64,000 nt of DNA, taken from positions 3,162,001 through 3,226,000 of the forward strand of contig NZ_AP022605.1 in NCBI RefSeq assembly GCF_010728155.1, given 5' to 3'. Positions 1-8,441 of this stretch are shown here, in pieces (position 1 is the stretch's first letter; every line of letters starts with the position of its first letter). This DNA is from Mycolicibacterium doricum (GTDB lineage: Bacteria > Actinomycetota > Actinomycetes > Mycobacteriales > Mycobacteriaceae). A model generated the notes under the pieces. It made no database searches. It was not told the origin of the DNA and was given only the letters and a program-made list of their open reading frames with translations. A program made the translations under genes and the position numbers.

Positions 1-363
1 GCCGTCGACCTCGACAAGTGTCGTCGAGTGCCCGTGCCAGTAGACCGCCAGACCCGACGCCTCCGCGTCAGGAGCCGCCGGTGTCACGACCGGGATCGGC
101 CCACCGGGCCTGCCGCTGTCGCGTCCGGTGAGCAGTTCACGAGTGAGGAGCCGGCGTTGTTCGGCGCCCAAGCTTATGGTGGCGGCCGGTTCGAGGTTCA
201 CGAACGCCGCGCCGCGGTAGTTAGCGGAGCGTTTGGCGACCGGGTAGATCTCGGCGGGCGTTGCGCCCAGCGCGGCGGGCGTGCCCTGCAGCGCCCGCAG
301 CACCCAGCCGCCGGCCAGCACGGAGGCCGTACCGAAGCCGAACCGCAGCGCCGCACCCAACAT
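1..363 (-). CDS. Metal-dependent hydrolase of the beta-lactamase fold, N-terminal part (Rv0906-like)
   Basis: Partial gene: the first 121 codons are in the window and the rest lies to the left of position 1. The ATG is at 363, one base after the echA6 stop, so it is the next gene of the same transcript. The N-terminus has a hydrophobic stretch (residues about 5-22). The visible end reads YWHGHSTTLVEVDG, the first strand typical of UlaG/NAPE-PLD-type metallo-hydrolases; the metal-binding HxHxDH motif would lie outside. This fits Rv0906, which follows echA6 in M. tuberculosis. Substrate unknown. Confidence 0.75.
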   Translation of the reverse strand, partial: MLGAALRFGFGTASVLAGGWVLRALQGTPAALGATPAEIYPVAKRSANYRGAAFVNLEPAATISLGAEQRRLLTRELLTGRDSGRPGGPIPVVTPAAPDAEASGLAVYWHGHSTTLVEVDG

Positions 364-364
364 G

Positions 365-1099
365 TCAGGCTCCCTGGAACCTCGGTGGCCGCTTCTCGAT
401 GCGCGCGACCTGAGCCTCGATGATGTCCTGGCTGGCCCATGCCTTGTCGAACAGTTCCTGGTGCGCCGGCCAGGGATCCTGGTAGGCGCCGTCGTCGTTG
501 AGCACCCGCTTGGCGTGCTGCAGCGCCAGCGGCGCGAATCCGGCGATCTCTTGAGCCCACGCCTGCGCGTCGGCGAGCGTGCCGGACCGGTTGGCCATCC
601 CGGTCTGCAGCGCGAGGTCGGCCGTGAGCCGCTCGGCCGCCAGCAGCATGCCCCGCGCCCGCCCGGCCCCGACCAGCGACGTCAGCCGCCGGATGCTCCA
701 GTTATCAAGAGCGATACCGTATTTCGCGACTGGGAATTGGAAGTAGGCGTCGGGCGCCACGACCCGGAGGTCGCAGATCATCGACAGGATGACGCCCGCG
801 CCGATCGCCGGGCCGTTGATCGCGGCGATCACCGGGAGCGGCGCCCGGTCGATGGCGAAGTTCAGCGCCCTCGCCTTGTCGGGCAACTCTTCGGCGATGC
901 CCTGGCCGCCGGACAGGTCCGCGCCCGAGCTGAACACATGGCCCTGCCCCGTCAGGACGATGGCACGGACGTCCTCGGTCGCAGCCTTCTCGATTGCTTC
1001 ACGCAGACCGTCGACCAGCTCGCTGTTGAGTGCGTTGCGGCGCTCTGGCCGCTGCATCTCGAGGGTCAGCACCTGGCCGTCGCGGGTGACACCGATCAT
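365..1099 (-). CDS. echA6: EchA6, non-catalytic enoyl-CoA hydratase-fold protein
   Basis: A 244-residue crotonase-fold protein, matching the length of EchA6. The oxyanion-hole region SSGADL (about residues 57-62) and GPAIGAGV are present. The stretch where hydratases carry catalytic glutamates reads [19 protein letters not shown], with no Glu, as recalled for EchA6, which in M. tuberculosis binds acyl-CoA and takes part in mycolic acid synthesis (target of tetrahydropyrazo-pyrimidine inhibitors). ATG start at 1099. It lies 36 bp downstream of the debranching enzyme gene and one base from the metallo-hydrolase gene. Confidence 0.88.
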   Translation of the reverse strand: MIGVTRDGQVLTLEMQRPERRNALNSELVDGLREAIEKAATEDVRAIVLTGQGHVFSSGADLSGGQGIAEELPDKARALNFAIDRAPLPVIAAINGPAIGAGVILSMICDLRVVAPDAYFQFPVAKYGIALDNWSIRRLTSLVGAGRARGMLLAAERLTADLALQTGMANRSGTLADAQAWAQEIAGFAPLALQHAKRVLNDDGAYQDPWPAHQELFDKAWASQDIIEAQVARIEKRPPRFQGA

Positions 1100-1135
1100 G
1101 CCGCCACTGTATCTACCGTCACACGATAGCCACCG

Positions 1136-3256
1136 TCATTTCGCGTCCGGCGTCACCACCTGCCACGGTTCGCCGAGCCCTTGCACCTTGACCACGTCTC
1201 CTTCTGCCCGCACCTGCACCCTGACGTCACCCAGACGAAGGTCGGTCAGGGCCACATGGCCCCAGTCCCGAGGCAGGCGAGGACTCACGACCAGTCGTCG
1301 CTGCGGCACATGCGGCTGCAGACCGAGGAACGACCGCACCAAAAGGAGCGGCGCCGCGCTGGCCCACGCCTGCGGTGAGCAGGACGTCGGATACGGCACG
1401 GGCGAGGCGAACTGCGCACGAGCGAACCCGCAGTACAACTCCGGCAGCCGGCCGCCGAACGCGCCGGCAGCGTCCAGCAGCCCGGTGGCGAGTCGCTCCG
1501 CGAGCGTTACGGCGCCGCGGACGTGGGCGTACCTCATCAACCCCGCGATCGCGATCGCCGTGTCATGCGGCCAGACAGACCCGTTGTGGTAGCTCATCGG
1601 GTTGTAGGCGCCCATGGTGGTGGCCAGGGTCCGCAGGCCGAAACCCGAATCCATGTCGTCGCTCGCCAGCGCCTCGACGAGGCGTTCGGCGTGCTCGTCG
1701 GGCGCAATACCGGTCCACAGACAGTGGCCGACGTTGCTGGTCAGGGCGTCGACAGGGTGCTTACGGTTGTCCAGCGCGACGGCGTACCAGCCCTGCTCGG
1801 GAAGCCAGAACGCGTCGACGAACCGCTGCCGCAGGCGCTCCGCCCTGGCGCGTGAGCGTGCCGCGGCGGCAGGGTCGTCGAATTCTTCGGCCAGCTCCGC
1901 ACGGCCCAGCAACGCCGCATAGTGGTACGCCTGGACTTCACACAGGGCGACCGGCGCGTCGGCGACTCGGCCCGCCGCGTCGTTGATGCCGTCGAAACTG
2001 TCCTTCCAGCCCTGGTTGATCAGCCCGCGGTCGGTGGCGCGCCGGTACTCGACGAAGCCGTCCCCGTCACCGTCGCCGTAGTGTTCGGCCCACTCCAGCG
2101 CGGCGTCAGCGGCGGGCAGCAGGGCATGAACGGCCGCCTCGTCGGCACCCCAGCGCCACGCCTCGGCCAGCAGCATCACGAAAAGCAGGGTCGCGTCCAC
2201 GGAGCCGTAGTAGACATTGCCGCCGAGGGCGTCCGCGCTGGCCGGACCACGACGGATCTCGTGCATGATCCGGCCCGGCTGTTCCTCGGTGATCGGGTCG
2301 ACCCGGCGACCCTGCGTCTCGGCGAGTTGCTGCAGAGTGCCCACCGACAACCCGACGTCCAGCGGCAGCGCCATCCATGCGGTCAGCAGGCTGTCTCGGC
2401 CGAACAGCGTCATGTACCAGGGCGCGCCGGCCGCCACGAACGGTCGGCCTCCGGCCTCGTCGTCGATCAGCAGCGCTCCCAAGTCGCTTTCGGTGCGGTT
2501 CAACGCCTGCATGAGGATCGGATGAGCGGTTTCGACCGTCGTCGTGGTGTCCCGCCAGGCCTCGATCTTGCGGGCAGGCGCGCTGTCCTCGAGCTCTTCA
2601 CCCCTGCGGAAGCGGCTCGCCACGCTCTGGTGCGCCCATGTCGGCTGCGCCACCACCTCGAGCTCCCGGCGTTGCCGGGGCGGCACAACCACCCGCCAGC
2701 TCAAAACGCCCGGCGCCACCACCGGGCCGCTCGATGCGGTCACCCGCACACCGCGCACCATGTCGGTTCGGTCGTGCAGCACCAACTCGTCATCGACAAC
2801 GGACATCTCCGCGCCACTCGTCGCCGCGCGGCCTTCCTTGACGGAGAACAAGTCCGAGAAGTCCGCATCGGCGAGCAGTTCGATCGACACCACGGTCGCC
2901 TCGTCGTCGAGGTTGTGCAGCGAAACCGTCTCCCGCATGCCGTCGGCGATGAGACGTTCACGGACCACCAGCAGCGTGCTGTCGGCCAACCCCGGTCGCG
3001 GCCCGCGACGCATGACGAACTGTCCGGCGAACGCCTCGGGTGTGTGAACCGCCAGCGGTTCGGGCGGCCGTCCGTCCACCCGTAACTCCAGGCGGGACAA
3101 CACACGGGCGTCCCTGAAGAACAGCCCGTGCGATCCGCCTTCGCGAATGTCTCCCCGCCGGTCCGACAGACAGAACGTGCCGCCTTCGACCAACGTGACC
3201 GTGTCACCACCGGGGCCGATGCTCGCCGACTCGCCGGTGTTGAGCGCGGTGGTCAT
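1136..3256 (-). CDS. Glycogen debranching enzyme-like alpha-glucosidase
   Basis: A 706-residue protein with an N-terminal beta-sandwich of the GDE_N_bis type (about residues 20-215) and an (alpha/alpha)6 barrel of the amylo-alpha-1,6-glucosidase type (about 255-680). The barrel starts with APWYMTLFGRDS (residues 278-289), a hallmark of the family. No signal peptide, so cytoplasmic. The ATG at 3256 overlaps the stop of the upstream glycosyltransferase (ATGA), implying translational coupling. Inferred role: trimming or hydrolysis of an alpha-glucan or alpha-glucoside made or modified by the neighbour. Not part of the M. tuberculosis gene order here. Confidence 0.82.
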   Translation of the reverse strand: MTTALNTGESASIGPGGDTVTLVEGGTFCLSDRRGDIREGGSHGLFFRDARVLSRLELRVDGRPPEPLAVHTPEAFAGQFVMRRGPRPGLADSTLLVVRERLIADGMRETVSLHNLDDEATVVSIELLADADFSDLFSVKEGRAATSGAEMSVVDDELVLHDRTDMVRGVRVTASSGPVVAPGVLSWRVVVPPRQRRELEVVAQPTWAHQSVASRFRRGEELEDSAPARKIEAWRDTTTTVETAHPILMQALNRTESDLGALLIDDEAGGRPFVAAGAPWYMTLFGRDSLLTAWMALPLDVGLSVGTLQQLAETQGRRVDPITEEQPGRIMHEIRRGPASADALGGNVYYGSVDATLLFVMLLAEAWRWGADEAAVHALLPAADAALEWAEHYGDGDGDGFVEYRRATDRGLINQGWKDSFDGINDAAGRVADAPVALCEVQAYHYAALLGRAELAEEFDDPAAAARSRARAERLRQRFVDAFWLPEQGWYAVALDNRKHPVDALTSNVGHCLWTGIAPDEHAERLVEALASDDMDSGFGLRTLATTMGAYNPMSYHNGSVWPHDTAIAIAGLMRYAHVRGAVTLAERLATGLLDAAGAFGGRLPELYCGFARAQFASPVPYPTSCSPQAWASAAPLLLVRSFLGLQPHVPQRRLVVSPRLPRDWGHVALTDLRLGDVRVQVRAEGDVVKVQGLGEPWQVVTPDAK

Positions 3257-4455
3257 GCGCTGGCCCGTTCGTCGCAGCGATGCTGGTCCCCTACTACCCG
3301 ACGCGGCGTGACCCCGTTGCCTGGCGTGGGGCGCCGGTCGACCATGCGCCGATAGATCCGCTCATAACCGGACCCGAACTGGCTGACGCTGAAATTCGCG
3401 GCAACGTGCCGCCGGCATGCGGCGGGTTCGAGTGCAGCGGCTGCAGCGATGGCGTCGGGCAACTCAGCTGGGTCGTCGCAGATGATGCCGGTCACCCCGT
3501 CGACGATCACTTCCGGCACCGCTCCCCTGCGCAGTGCCACCACCGGGGTGCCGCAGGCCATCGATTCGATCATCACCATGCCGAACGGTTCCTCCCACTG
3601 CACCGGGAAAAGCACACAGCGCGCGCCGGACAACAACTCCCGCTTGGCAGCGGCATCAGCGGGACCGAAGACGTGGTCGTTCTCGGTGAGCAACGGCCTG
3701 ACGCACTGGTCGAAATACGCCTTCTCGCCCGGTTCGTCGCACTTGCCCGCCAGCACGAGCGGGATCCCGGCCCGGTGAGCCGCCTCCAGCGCGAGGTGGG
3801 CGCCCTTGTAGGGGGCGTACCGTCCCAGGAACAGTGCGTAGCCCTTCTTGTCGGCGGCGAATGGCCAGTCCTCGGTGCGCACCGAATTGTGCACTCGACC
3901 AACCCAATTGAGATCTGGAGCGAGCTCACGTTGCCGATCGCTGATAGCGATCAGCCCGGCATCGTCGCCGAGTTCGCGGTAGTACGGTTCGAGGTCGGCG
4001 TCGATCGGCCCGTGCACGGTCACGACGGTCGGCAAGCCGAGCGCGCGGTAGGCCTGCGCGTTGAGCGGACCGGCGAAGGTGTGGTCGTGCACGATGTCGG
4101 CGCCGACGCGCTCCACGATGTCGGCGACGGCCCGGCGAACCTTCAACGTGTGCATCACTTCCGGGTAGGGCTGGCCGAGACGGTCCGGAAGTGTCGTTTC
4201 CCACACTGGTACGAACTCGGCGGCCGTACCGGGCGTGCCGGCCCCGAGCAGGGTGACGTGATGGCCGCGGGCGACCAGCGCATCGGCCAGGTCGGCCACC
4301 ACCGCCTCGGTGCCGCCATACCCCTTGGGCGGGACGTCGAAGTAGGGCGGTGCGACCAGCACGACACGCAAAGGGCGCGAGACGGTGTCGGACGCCGAGA
4401 CCATGTCGGACGAGGAGACCATGTCGGATGAGGAGACAAAAGCGCTGCTGCTCAA
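3253..4455 (-). CDS. GT4-family glycosyltransferase
   Basis: A 400-residue GT-B glycosyltransferase. The N-terminal domain opens with RVVLVAPPYFDVPPKGYGG then TEAVVADLADAL; the C-terminal nucleotide-sugar domain has EPFGMVMIESMACGTPVV (about residue 290), the EX7E-type motif of family GT4. Start chosen is TTG 4455 because AAAGGAA lies 5-6 bases upstream. The first 26 residues are a Ser/Met/Val repeat encoded by 18-bp tandem repeats and do not look like part of the enzyme fold; ATG codons inside the repeat offer alternative starts. Forms a two-gene operon with the debranching enzyme. Donor and acceptor sugars unknown. Confidence 0.82.
   Translation of the reverse strand: MSSSAFVSSSDMVSSSDMVSASDTVSRPLRVVLVAPPYFDVPPKGYGGTEAVVADLADALVARGHHVTLLGAGTPGTAAEFVPVWETTLPDRLGQPYPEVMHTLKVRRAVADIVERVGADIVHDHTFAGPLNAQAYRALGLPTVVTVHGPIDADLEPYYRELGDDAGLIAISDRQRELAPDLNWVGRVHNSVRTEDWPFAADKKGYALFLGRYAPYKGAHLALEAAHRAGIPLVLAGKCDEPGEKAYFDQCVRPLLTENDHVFGPADAAAKRELLSGARCVLFPVQWEEPFGMVMIESMACGTPVVALRRGAVPEVIVDGVTGIICDDPAELPDAIAAAAALEPAACRRHVAANFSVSQFGSGYERIYRRMVDRRPTPGNGVTPRRVVGDQHRCDERASA
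4379..4441 (-). repeat. 18-bp tandem repeat in the 5' end of the GT4 gene
   Basis: Three head-to-tail 18-bp units lie at 4379-4396, 4397-4414 and 4415-4432, followed by a partial copy to about 4441. Plus-strand unit gagaccatgtcggacgag, with few differences between copies. On the coding strand each unit encodes six residues (S-S-S-D-M-V and variants), and the two best copies each contain an in-frame ATG. A change in copy number would keep the frame and alter only the N-terminal length. Confidence 0.85.
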
Positions 4456-4574
4456 CGGGGTTCCTTTCTGTCGACTTCACCTGAACTAGCACTCTCATCT
4501 GTTGAGTGCCAATTATGGCGAGCCGGACGCCACTTCGCCACAGTTGCGCGCCAGCAGCCGGATAGCCTTGCGCC

Positions 4575-6047
4575 GTGAGCCGGATCGGTGCCCTGCAGTT
4601 GCGTGACGCCGTCCTGGACGAGGGGTCGTTCCGCAGCTGGGACGCCCCACCGCTGGCGGTGGCCACCAGCGACTCCTACCGCGCCGAACTGGTTGCTGCG
4701 GCGGAGGCCACCGGGCTCGACGAAGCAGTGCTGACCGGTGAGGGCCTGGTCTTCGGCCGCCGGGTCGCCGTGGTCGCGGGTGAATTCGACTTCCTCGCCG
4801 GCTCGATCGGAGTGGCCGCCGCCGAACGCATCACCGCCGCGGTGCAGCGCGCCACCGCCGAACGGCTCCCACTGGTGGCGTCGCCGTCGTCGGGCGGCAC
4901 CCGGATGCAGGAGGGCACGGTCGCGTTCCTGCAGATGGTCAAGATCACCGCCGCGGTTCAGCTGCACAAACAGGCACACCTGCCATACCTGGTCTATCTG
5001 CGCCACCCTACGACCGGCGGGGTATTCGCGTCCTGGGGTTCCCTCGGCCACGTCACCGCCGCCGAACCCGGCGCGCTGATCGGGTTCCTCGGTCCACGCG
5101 TCTACGAGCACCTGTACGGCGAACCTTTTCCGTCGGGCATCCAGACCGCGGAGAACTTGCACCGGCACGGAGTGATCGACGCAGTGGTGCCGCTGGACAT
5201 GCTGCGCGCGACGTTGAACCGCGCGCTCACCGTCGTCTCCGATGCCCCAGGGCCGCCGCCCGAGGCACCCCCGGCCGAACCGCCGGCCGACGTGCCGGCG
5301 TGGACGTCGGTCGAGGCATCGCGGCGTCCGGACCGTCCGGGGGTGGGTCACCTCTTACGGCATGGCACCACCGATCGTGTGCTGCTGTCGGGAACCGGCC
5401 GCGGCGAGGCGGCGACCACGCTGCTCGCCCTGGCCCGGTTCGGCGGTCAGCCCGCGGTCGTCCTCGGCCAGCGGCGGGTGATCGGCGGCATGGTCGGGCC
5501 TGCGGCGCTGCGCGAGGCGCGCCGCGGGATGGCCTTGGCGGCCGGACTGCACCTGGCGTTGGTGCTGGTCATCGACACCGCGGGACCGGCGTTGACGGTC
5601 GAAGCCGAACAAGGCGGGCTAGCCGGGGAGATCGCGCGCTGCCTGGCCGACCTCGTCACGTTGGACACCCCCACGCTGTCGGTGCTGATCGGACAGGGTT
5701 CCGGTGGGCCCGCGCTGGCGATGGTGCCCGCCGACCGGGTGCTGGCCGCACAGCACGGCTGGTTGGCACCGCTGCCGCCCGAGGGTGCCAGCGCGATCGT
5801 CTACCGCGACCTCGACCATGCGGCGGAACTCGCCGCAGCCCAGGGTGTCCGGTCGGCGGATCTGCTACGCAACGGCATCGTCGACACGGTCGTCGGCGAA
5901 CATCCGGATGCCGCCGACGAGCCGCTGGAGTTCACCCACCGGTTGTCGGCGACCATCGCCGCGGAACTACACCTGCTGCGCGACGTGCCTGCCGAGACCC
6001 GGCTGCAGCGGCGGCTCGATCGCTACCGGCGCATCGGGTTGCCGTGA
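4575..6047 (+). CDS. accD3: AccD3, acyl-CoA carboxylase carboxyltransferase subunit
   Basis: A 490-residue carboxyltransferase with both crotonase-like halves. The N-terminal (beta-like) half has GTRMQEGTVAFLQM and TGGVFASWGSLGHV; the C-terminal (alpha-like) half has GGMVGPAALREARRGMALA and GQGSGGPALAM, which form the biotin/acyl-CoA site in this family. No zinc finger. GTG start at 4575. Length and context near prrA/prrB match AccD3 of M. tuberculosis (about 495 residues, next to prrA there). It would transfer CO2 from a biotinylated AccA subunit to an acyl-CoA; the substrate of AccD3 is not established. Divergent from the GT4 gene. Confidence 0.85.
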   Translation: MSRIGALQLRDAVLDEGSFRSWDAPPLAVATSDSYRAELVAAAEATGLDEAVLTGEGLVFGRRVAVVAGEFDFLAGSIGVAAAERITAAVQRATAERLPLVASPSSGGTRMQEGTVAFLQMVKITAAVQLHKQAHLPYLVYLRHPTTGGVFASWGSLGHVTAAEPGALIGFLGPRVYEHLYGEPFPSGIQTAENLHRHGVIDAVVPLDMLRATLNRALTVVSDAPGPPPEAPPAEPPADVPAWTSVEASRRPDRPGVGHLLRHGTTDRVLLSGTGRGEAATTLLALARFGGQPAVVLGQRRVIGGMVGPAALREARRGMALAAGLHLALVLVIDTAGPALTVEAEQGGLAGEIARCLADLVTLDTPTLSVLIGQGSGGPALAMVPADRVLAAQHGWLAPLPPEGASAIVYRDLDHAAELAAAQGVRSADLLRNGIVDTVVGEHPDAADEPLEFTHRLSATIAAELHLLRDVPAETRLQRRLDRYRRIGLP

Positions 6048-6048
6048 C

Positions 6049-6297
6049 TCAGCCGCCGAGCTCGTCGACCGCGGTGTTCAGCGCGGCCGCCTGCTCCTCG
6101 AGGCCGCGGTCGTCCAGCGACGCACCGCCGGTGCGTTTGAGCAGTTCGTGGCGGGAGATGATCTCGAGCGCGCCCTGGTAGCGCTCCGAGCCCAGCTGCC
6201 CGTCCGTCACCACCTCGGTGCGGCCCTCGATCAGCACCAGCACCGCCTCCCCGTCGGTGTCGAGTAGTTGGCGTACGTCCTCTGCGCTGATTGTCAT
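6049..6297 (-). CDS. Small hypothetical protein (82 residues)
   Basis: I do not recognise a named family. The 82 residues start MTISAEDVRQLLDTD, contain an acidic/hydrophobic strand pattern (VLVLIEGRTEVV) and end in a predicted helix (DRGLEEQAAALNTAVDELGG). No signal or membrane segment. ATG at 6297; its first base overlaps the stop of the upstream DUF3072 gene, so the two are co-translated. The stop is 1 bp from the accD3 stop (convergent). An ATG start inside a longer open frame was preferred because of the overlap. Confidence 0.6.
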   Translation of the reverse strand: MTISAEDVRQLLDTDGEAVLVLIEGRTEVVTDGQLGSERYQGALEIISRHELLKRTGGASLDDRGLEEQAAALNTAVDELGG

Positions 6298-6509
6298 CAC
6301 TTGCCCCGTCCGGTCTGCTGCTGTAGTCGGTCTATCATCTCCGATGCCTGCGCCTTGGTCAGGTTCTCCGGGATCTCCTCCCCCGCCTCCTGGGCGAGGG
6401 TGTTGAGATAGCTGCGCTGCGGGCCGGTCATCGGCTCGCCACCGGTGACCCACTGCGATTGATCCTTCTGCGGGTTCTCCTGCGGCGCGACGCCTGCGTC
6501 CTCACTCAT
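6297..6509 (-). CDS. DUF3072 family small protein
   Basis: A 70-residue protein with an acidic, disordered first half and a C-terminal core MTGPQRSYLNTLAQEAGEE then ENLTKAQASEMIDRLQ, typical of DUF3072, a short helical domain of unknown function common in actinobacteria. ATG at 6509 chosen; upstream in-frame residues look non-coding. Overlaps the next gene by one base. Confidence 0.72.
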   Translation of the reverse strand: MSEDAGVAPQENPQKDQSQWVTGGEPMTGPQRSYLNTLAQEAGEEIPENLTKAQASEMIDRLQQQTGRGK

Positions 6510-6617
6510 GACGGTCCTATGCCCGCTCACGGGCGCCATTAAGCGCGTCACCCGAACACAAGTGCGACCCGGTGACGACCATTACCTCTCCGTGCCTGTA
6601 CCTCTCCGTGCCTGCCC

Positions 6618-8441
6618 TCAGGCCAGCGACTGCTCCCACGCCCGGTGCAGCGCCGCGTAGCGGCCGTCGTCGCGGCCGATCAACTCCTCCGGCGCGCCGT
6701 CTTCGACTATGCGACCACCTTCGAGCACCAGCACCCGGTCGGCGATCGCGACGGTCGACAACCGGTGCGCGATCACCAGCGCCGTGCGGTCACTGAGCAC
6801 GGTCTCCAATGCCCGCTGCACCATCCGCTCGCTCGGGATGTCGAGCGACGACGTCGCCTCGTCGAGAATGAGCACCGCCGGATCGGCCAGGAACGCCCGC
6901 GCGAACGCGACCAGCTGACGCTGCCCTGCCGAGAGCCGGCCGCCACGCTTGGCGACGTCGGTGTCGTACCTCGCGGGCAGCGTGTCGATGAAGCGGTCAG
7001 CGCCGACCGCCTCCGCCGCCGCGCGAACCTCGTCGTCGGTGGCTTCGGGATTGCCGAATCGGATGTTGTCGGCGATGGTGCCCTCGAACATGAAGTTCTC
7101 CTGGGTCACCATCACCACGTGCCTGCGCAGTTCGCTCTGCGACAGCCGACGCAGATCTGTGCCGTCGAGGGCCACCGAGCCAGATGTCGGGTCGTAGAAC
7201 CGGGCGATCAACTTGGCGATCGTGGTCTTGCCCGCACCCGTCGTGCCGACCAGCGCGACGGTCTGCCCCGCGGGCACGGTGAGGGTCAGCCCCGGCAGCA
7301 CGGGCCGGTCCGGTGAGTAGCCGAACGTCACGTGGTCGATCGAGATCTCGCCGCGCACGGTGTCCAGGCGCACCGGGTCGGCGGGGTCTTCGATGCCCGG
7401 CTGCTCGGCGAGCACACCGGCCAGTTTCTCCAACGCCGACGACGCCGACTGGAAGGTGTTGAAGAACTGCGAGATCTCCTGCATCGGTTCGAAGAACATC
7501 CGCAGATACAGCAGGAACGCGGTCAGCGTCCCGATCGTCATCTCGCCGTGCAGCACCCGGGAGCCGCCGTAGAGCAGCACCACCCCGGTGGTGATATTGC
7601 CGACCAGCTTCACCCCCGGCATGAACACCGCGAGCAGCCGGAACGTCCGCTCGTTGATCTCGCGGTACTCGTCGGCGATGTCCTCGAAAATCTGCTGGTT
7701 GCGTGGTTCGCGGCGGTAGGCCTGGACGGCTTTGATGCCCGTCATCGTCTCGACGAACTGGACGATCACCAATGCGGCGCTCTCACGCACCTTGCGGTAC
7801 GTCTTGGCCGACTCGTTGCGGAACCACCACACCAGCGCCACCAGGACCGGGAACGCGGCAAGGCACATCAGCCCCAGCTTCGCGTCGAGCGTCACCAGCA
7901 GCACCGACGTGCCGACCAGCGTGAGCACCGCCGTGATCAGGCTGTCGAAGCCCGTTTCCAGCATGTCCTGGATGGCTTCGACGTCGTTGGTCGACCGGCT
8001 CACCACCCGGCCGGACGTGTACCGGTCGTGGAAGGCGATGTCGAGGCGCTGGAAATGCCGAAACACCCTGCGGCGCAACTCCAGCAGCACCTTCTGGCCG
8101 ATCTTGCCGGAACGCCGCAGAAAGAACATCCGTCCGCCGGCCTGCACGAGCACCACCGCGCACAGCGCGCCGACGATCAGCATGAGTTCGCGCGCCGACC
8201 CGCCTTCCAGCAGCGGTGGGATGCCGTGGTCTATCCCACGCTGTACCAGCAGGGGCACCGACAGCCGTGCCGCGTTCTCCACGACCACGACGAGTGCGAG
8301 CAGGATCAGCGGGGCCTGGTACGGCTTGAGCAGGTTCCCCAGCAGCGCCCGCGCCTCGCGGCGGCGAGGCACGCTCTCGTCGATCGGGAGGTCGTCGCCG
8401 GTGTTCTCTTCGACGCGTCCGCGCCAGTCGGTGACGGTCAT
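6618..8441 (-). CDS. ABC exporter half-transporter with LSAGQ signature (subunit B of a heterodimer)
   Basis: A 607-residue type I exporter: six-helix membrane domain (about residues 35-330) then an ATPase domain (about 360-600). ATPase motifs: Walker A GTTGAGKTT, Q-loop VTQENFMF, signature LSAGQ (second Gly changed to Ala), Walker B VLILDEATSSLD with catalytic Glu, H-loop VIAHRLSTV. ATG 8441 overlaps the stop of the upstream exporter gene (ATGA). Together with that gene it should form a heterodimer, similar in layout to Rv1272c/Rv1273c. Substrate unknown; lipids, drugs or peptides are possible for this class. Confidence 0.85.
   Translation of the reverse strand: MTVTDWRGRVEENTGDDLPIDESVPRRREARALLGNLLKPYQAPLILLALVVVVENAARLSVPLLVQRGIDHGIPPLLEGGSARELMLIVGALCAVVLVQAGGRMFFLRRSGKIGQKVLLELRRRVFRHFQRLDIAFHDRYTSGRVVSRSTNDVEAIQDMLETGFDSLITAVLTLVGTSVLLVTLDAKLGLMCLAAFPVLVALVWWFRNESAKTYRKVRESAALVIVQFVETMTGIKAVQAYRREPRNQQIFEDIADEYREINERTFRLLAVFMPGVKLVGNITTGVVLLYGGSRVLHGEMTIGTLTAFLLYLRMFFEPMQEISQFFNTFQSASSALEKLAGVLAEQPGIEDPADPVRLDTVRGEISIDHVTFGYSPDRPVLPGLTLTVPAGQTVALVGTTGAGKTTIAKLIARFYDPTSGSVALDGTDLRRLSQSELRRHVVMVTQENFMFEGTIADNIRFGNPEATDDEVRAAAEAVGADRFIDTLPARYDTDVAKRGGRLSAGQRQLVAFARAFLADPAVLILDEATSSLDIPSERMVQRALETVLSDRTALVIAHRLSTVAIADRVLVLEGGRIVEDGAPEELIGRDDGRYAALHRAWEQSLA

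Noticed and set aside
1922..3085. A 387-codon plus-strand open frame inside the debranching enzyme gene
   Set aside because: Antisense shadow with no recognisable domain; the minus-strand frame has clear family motifs.
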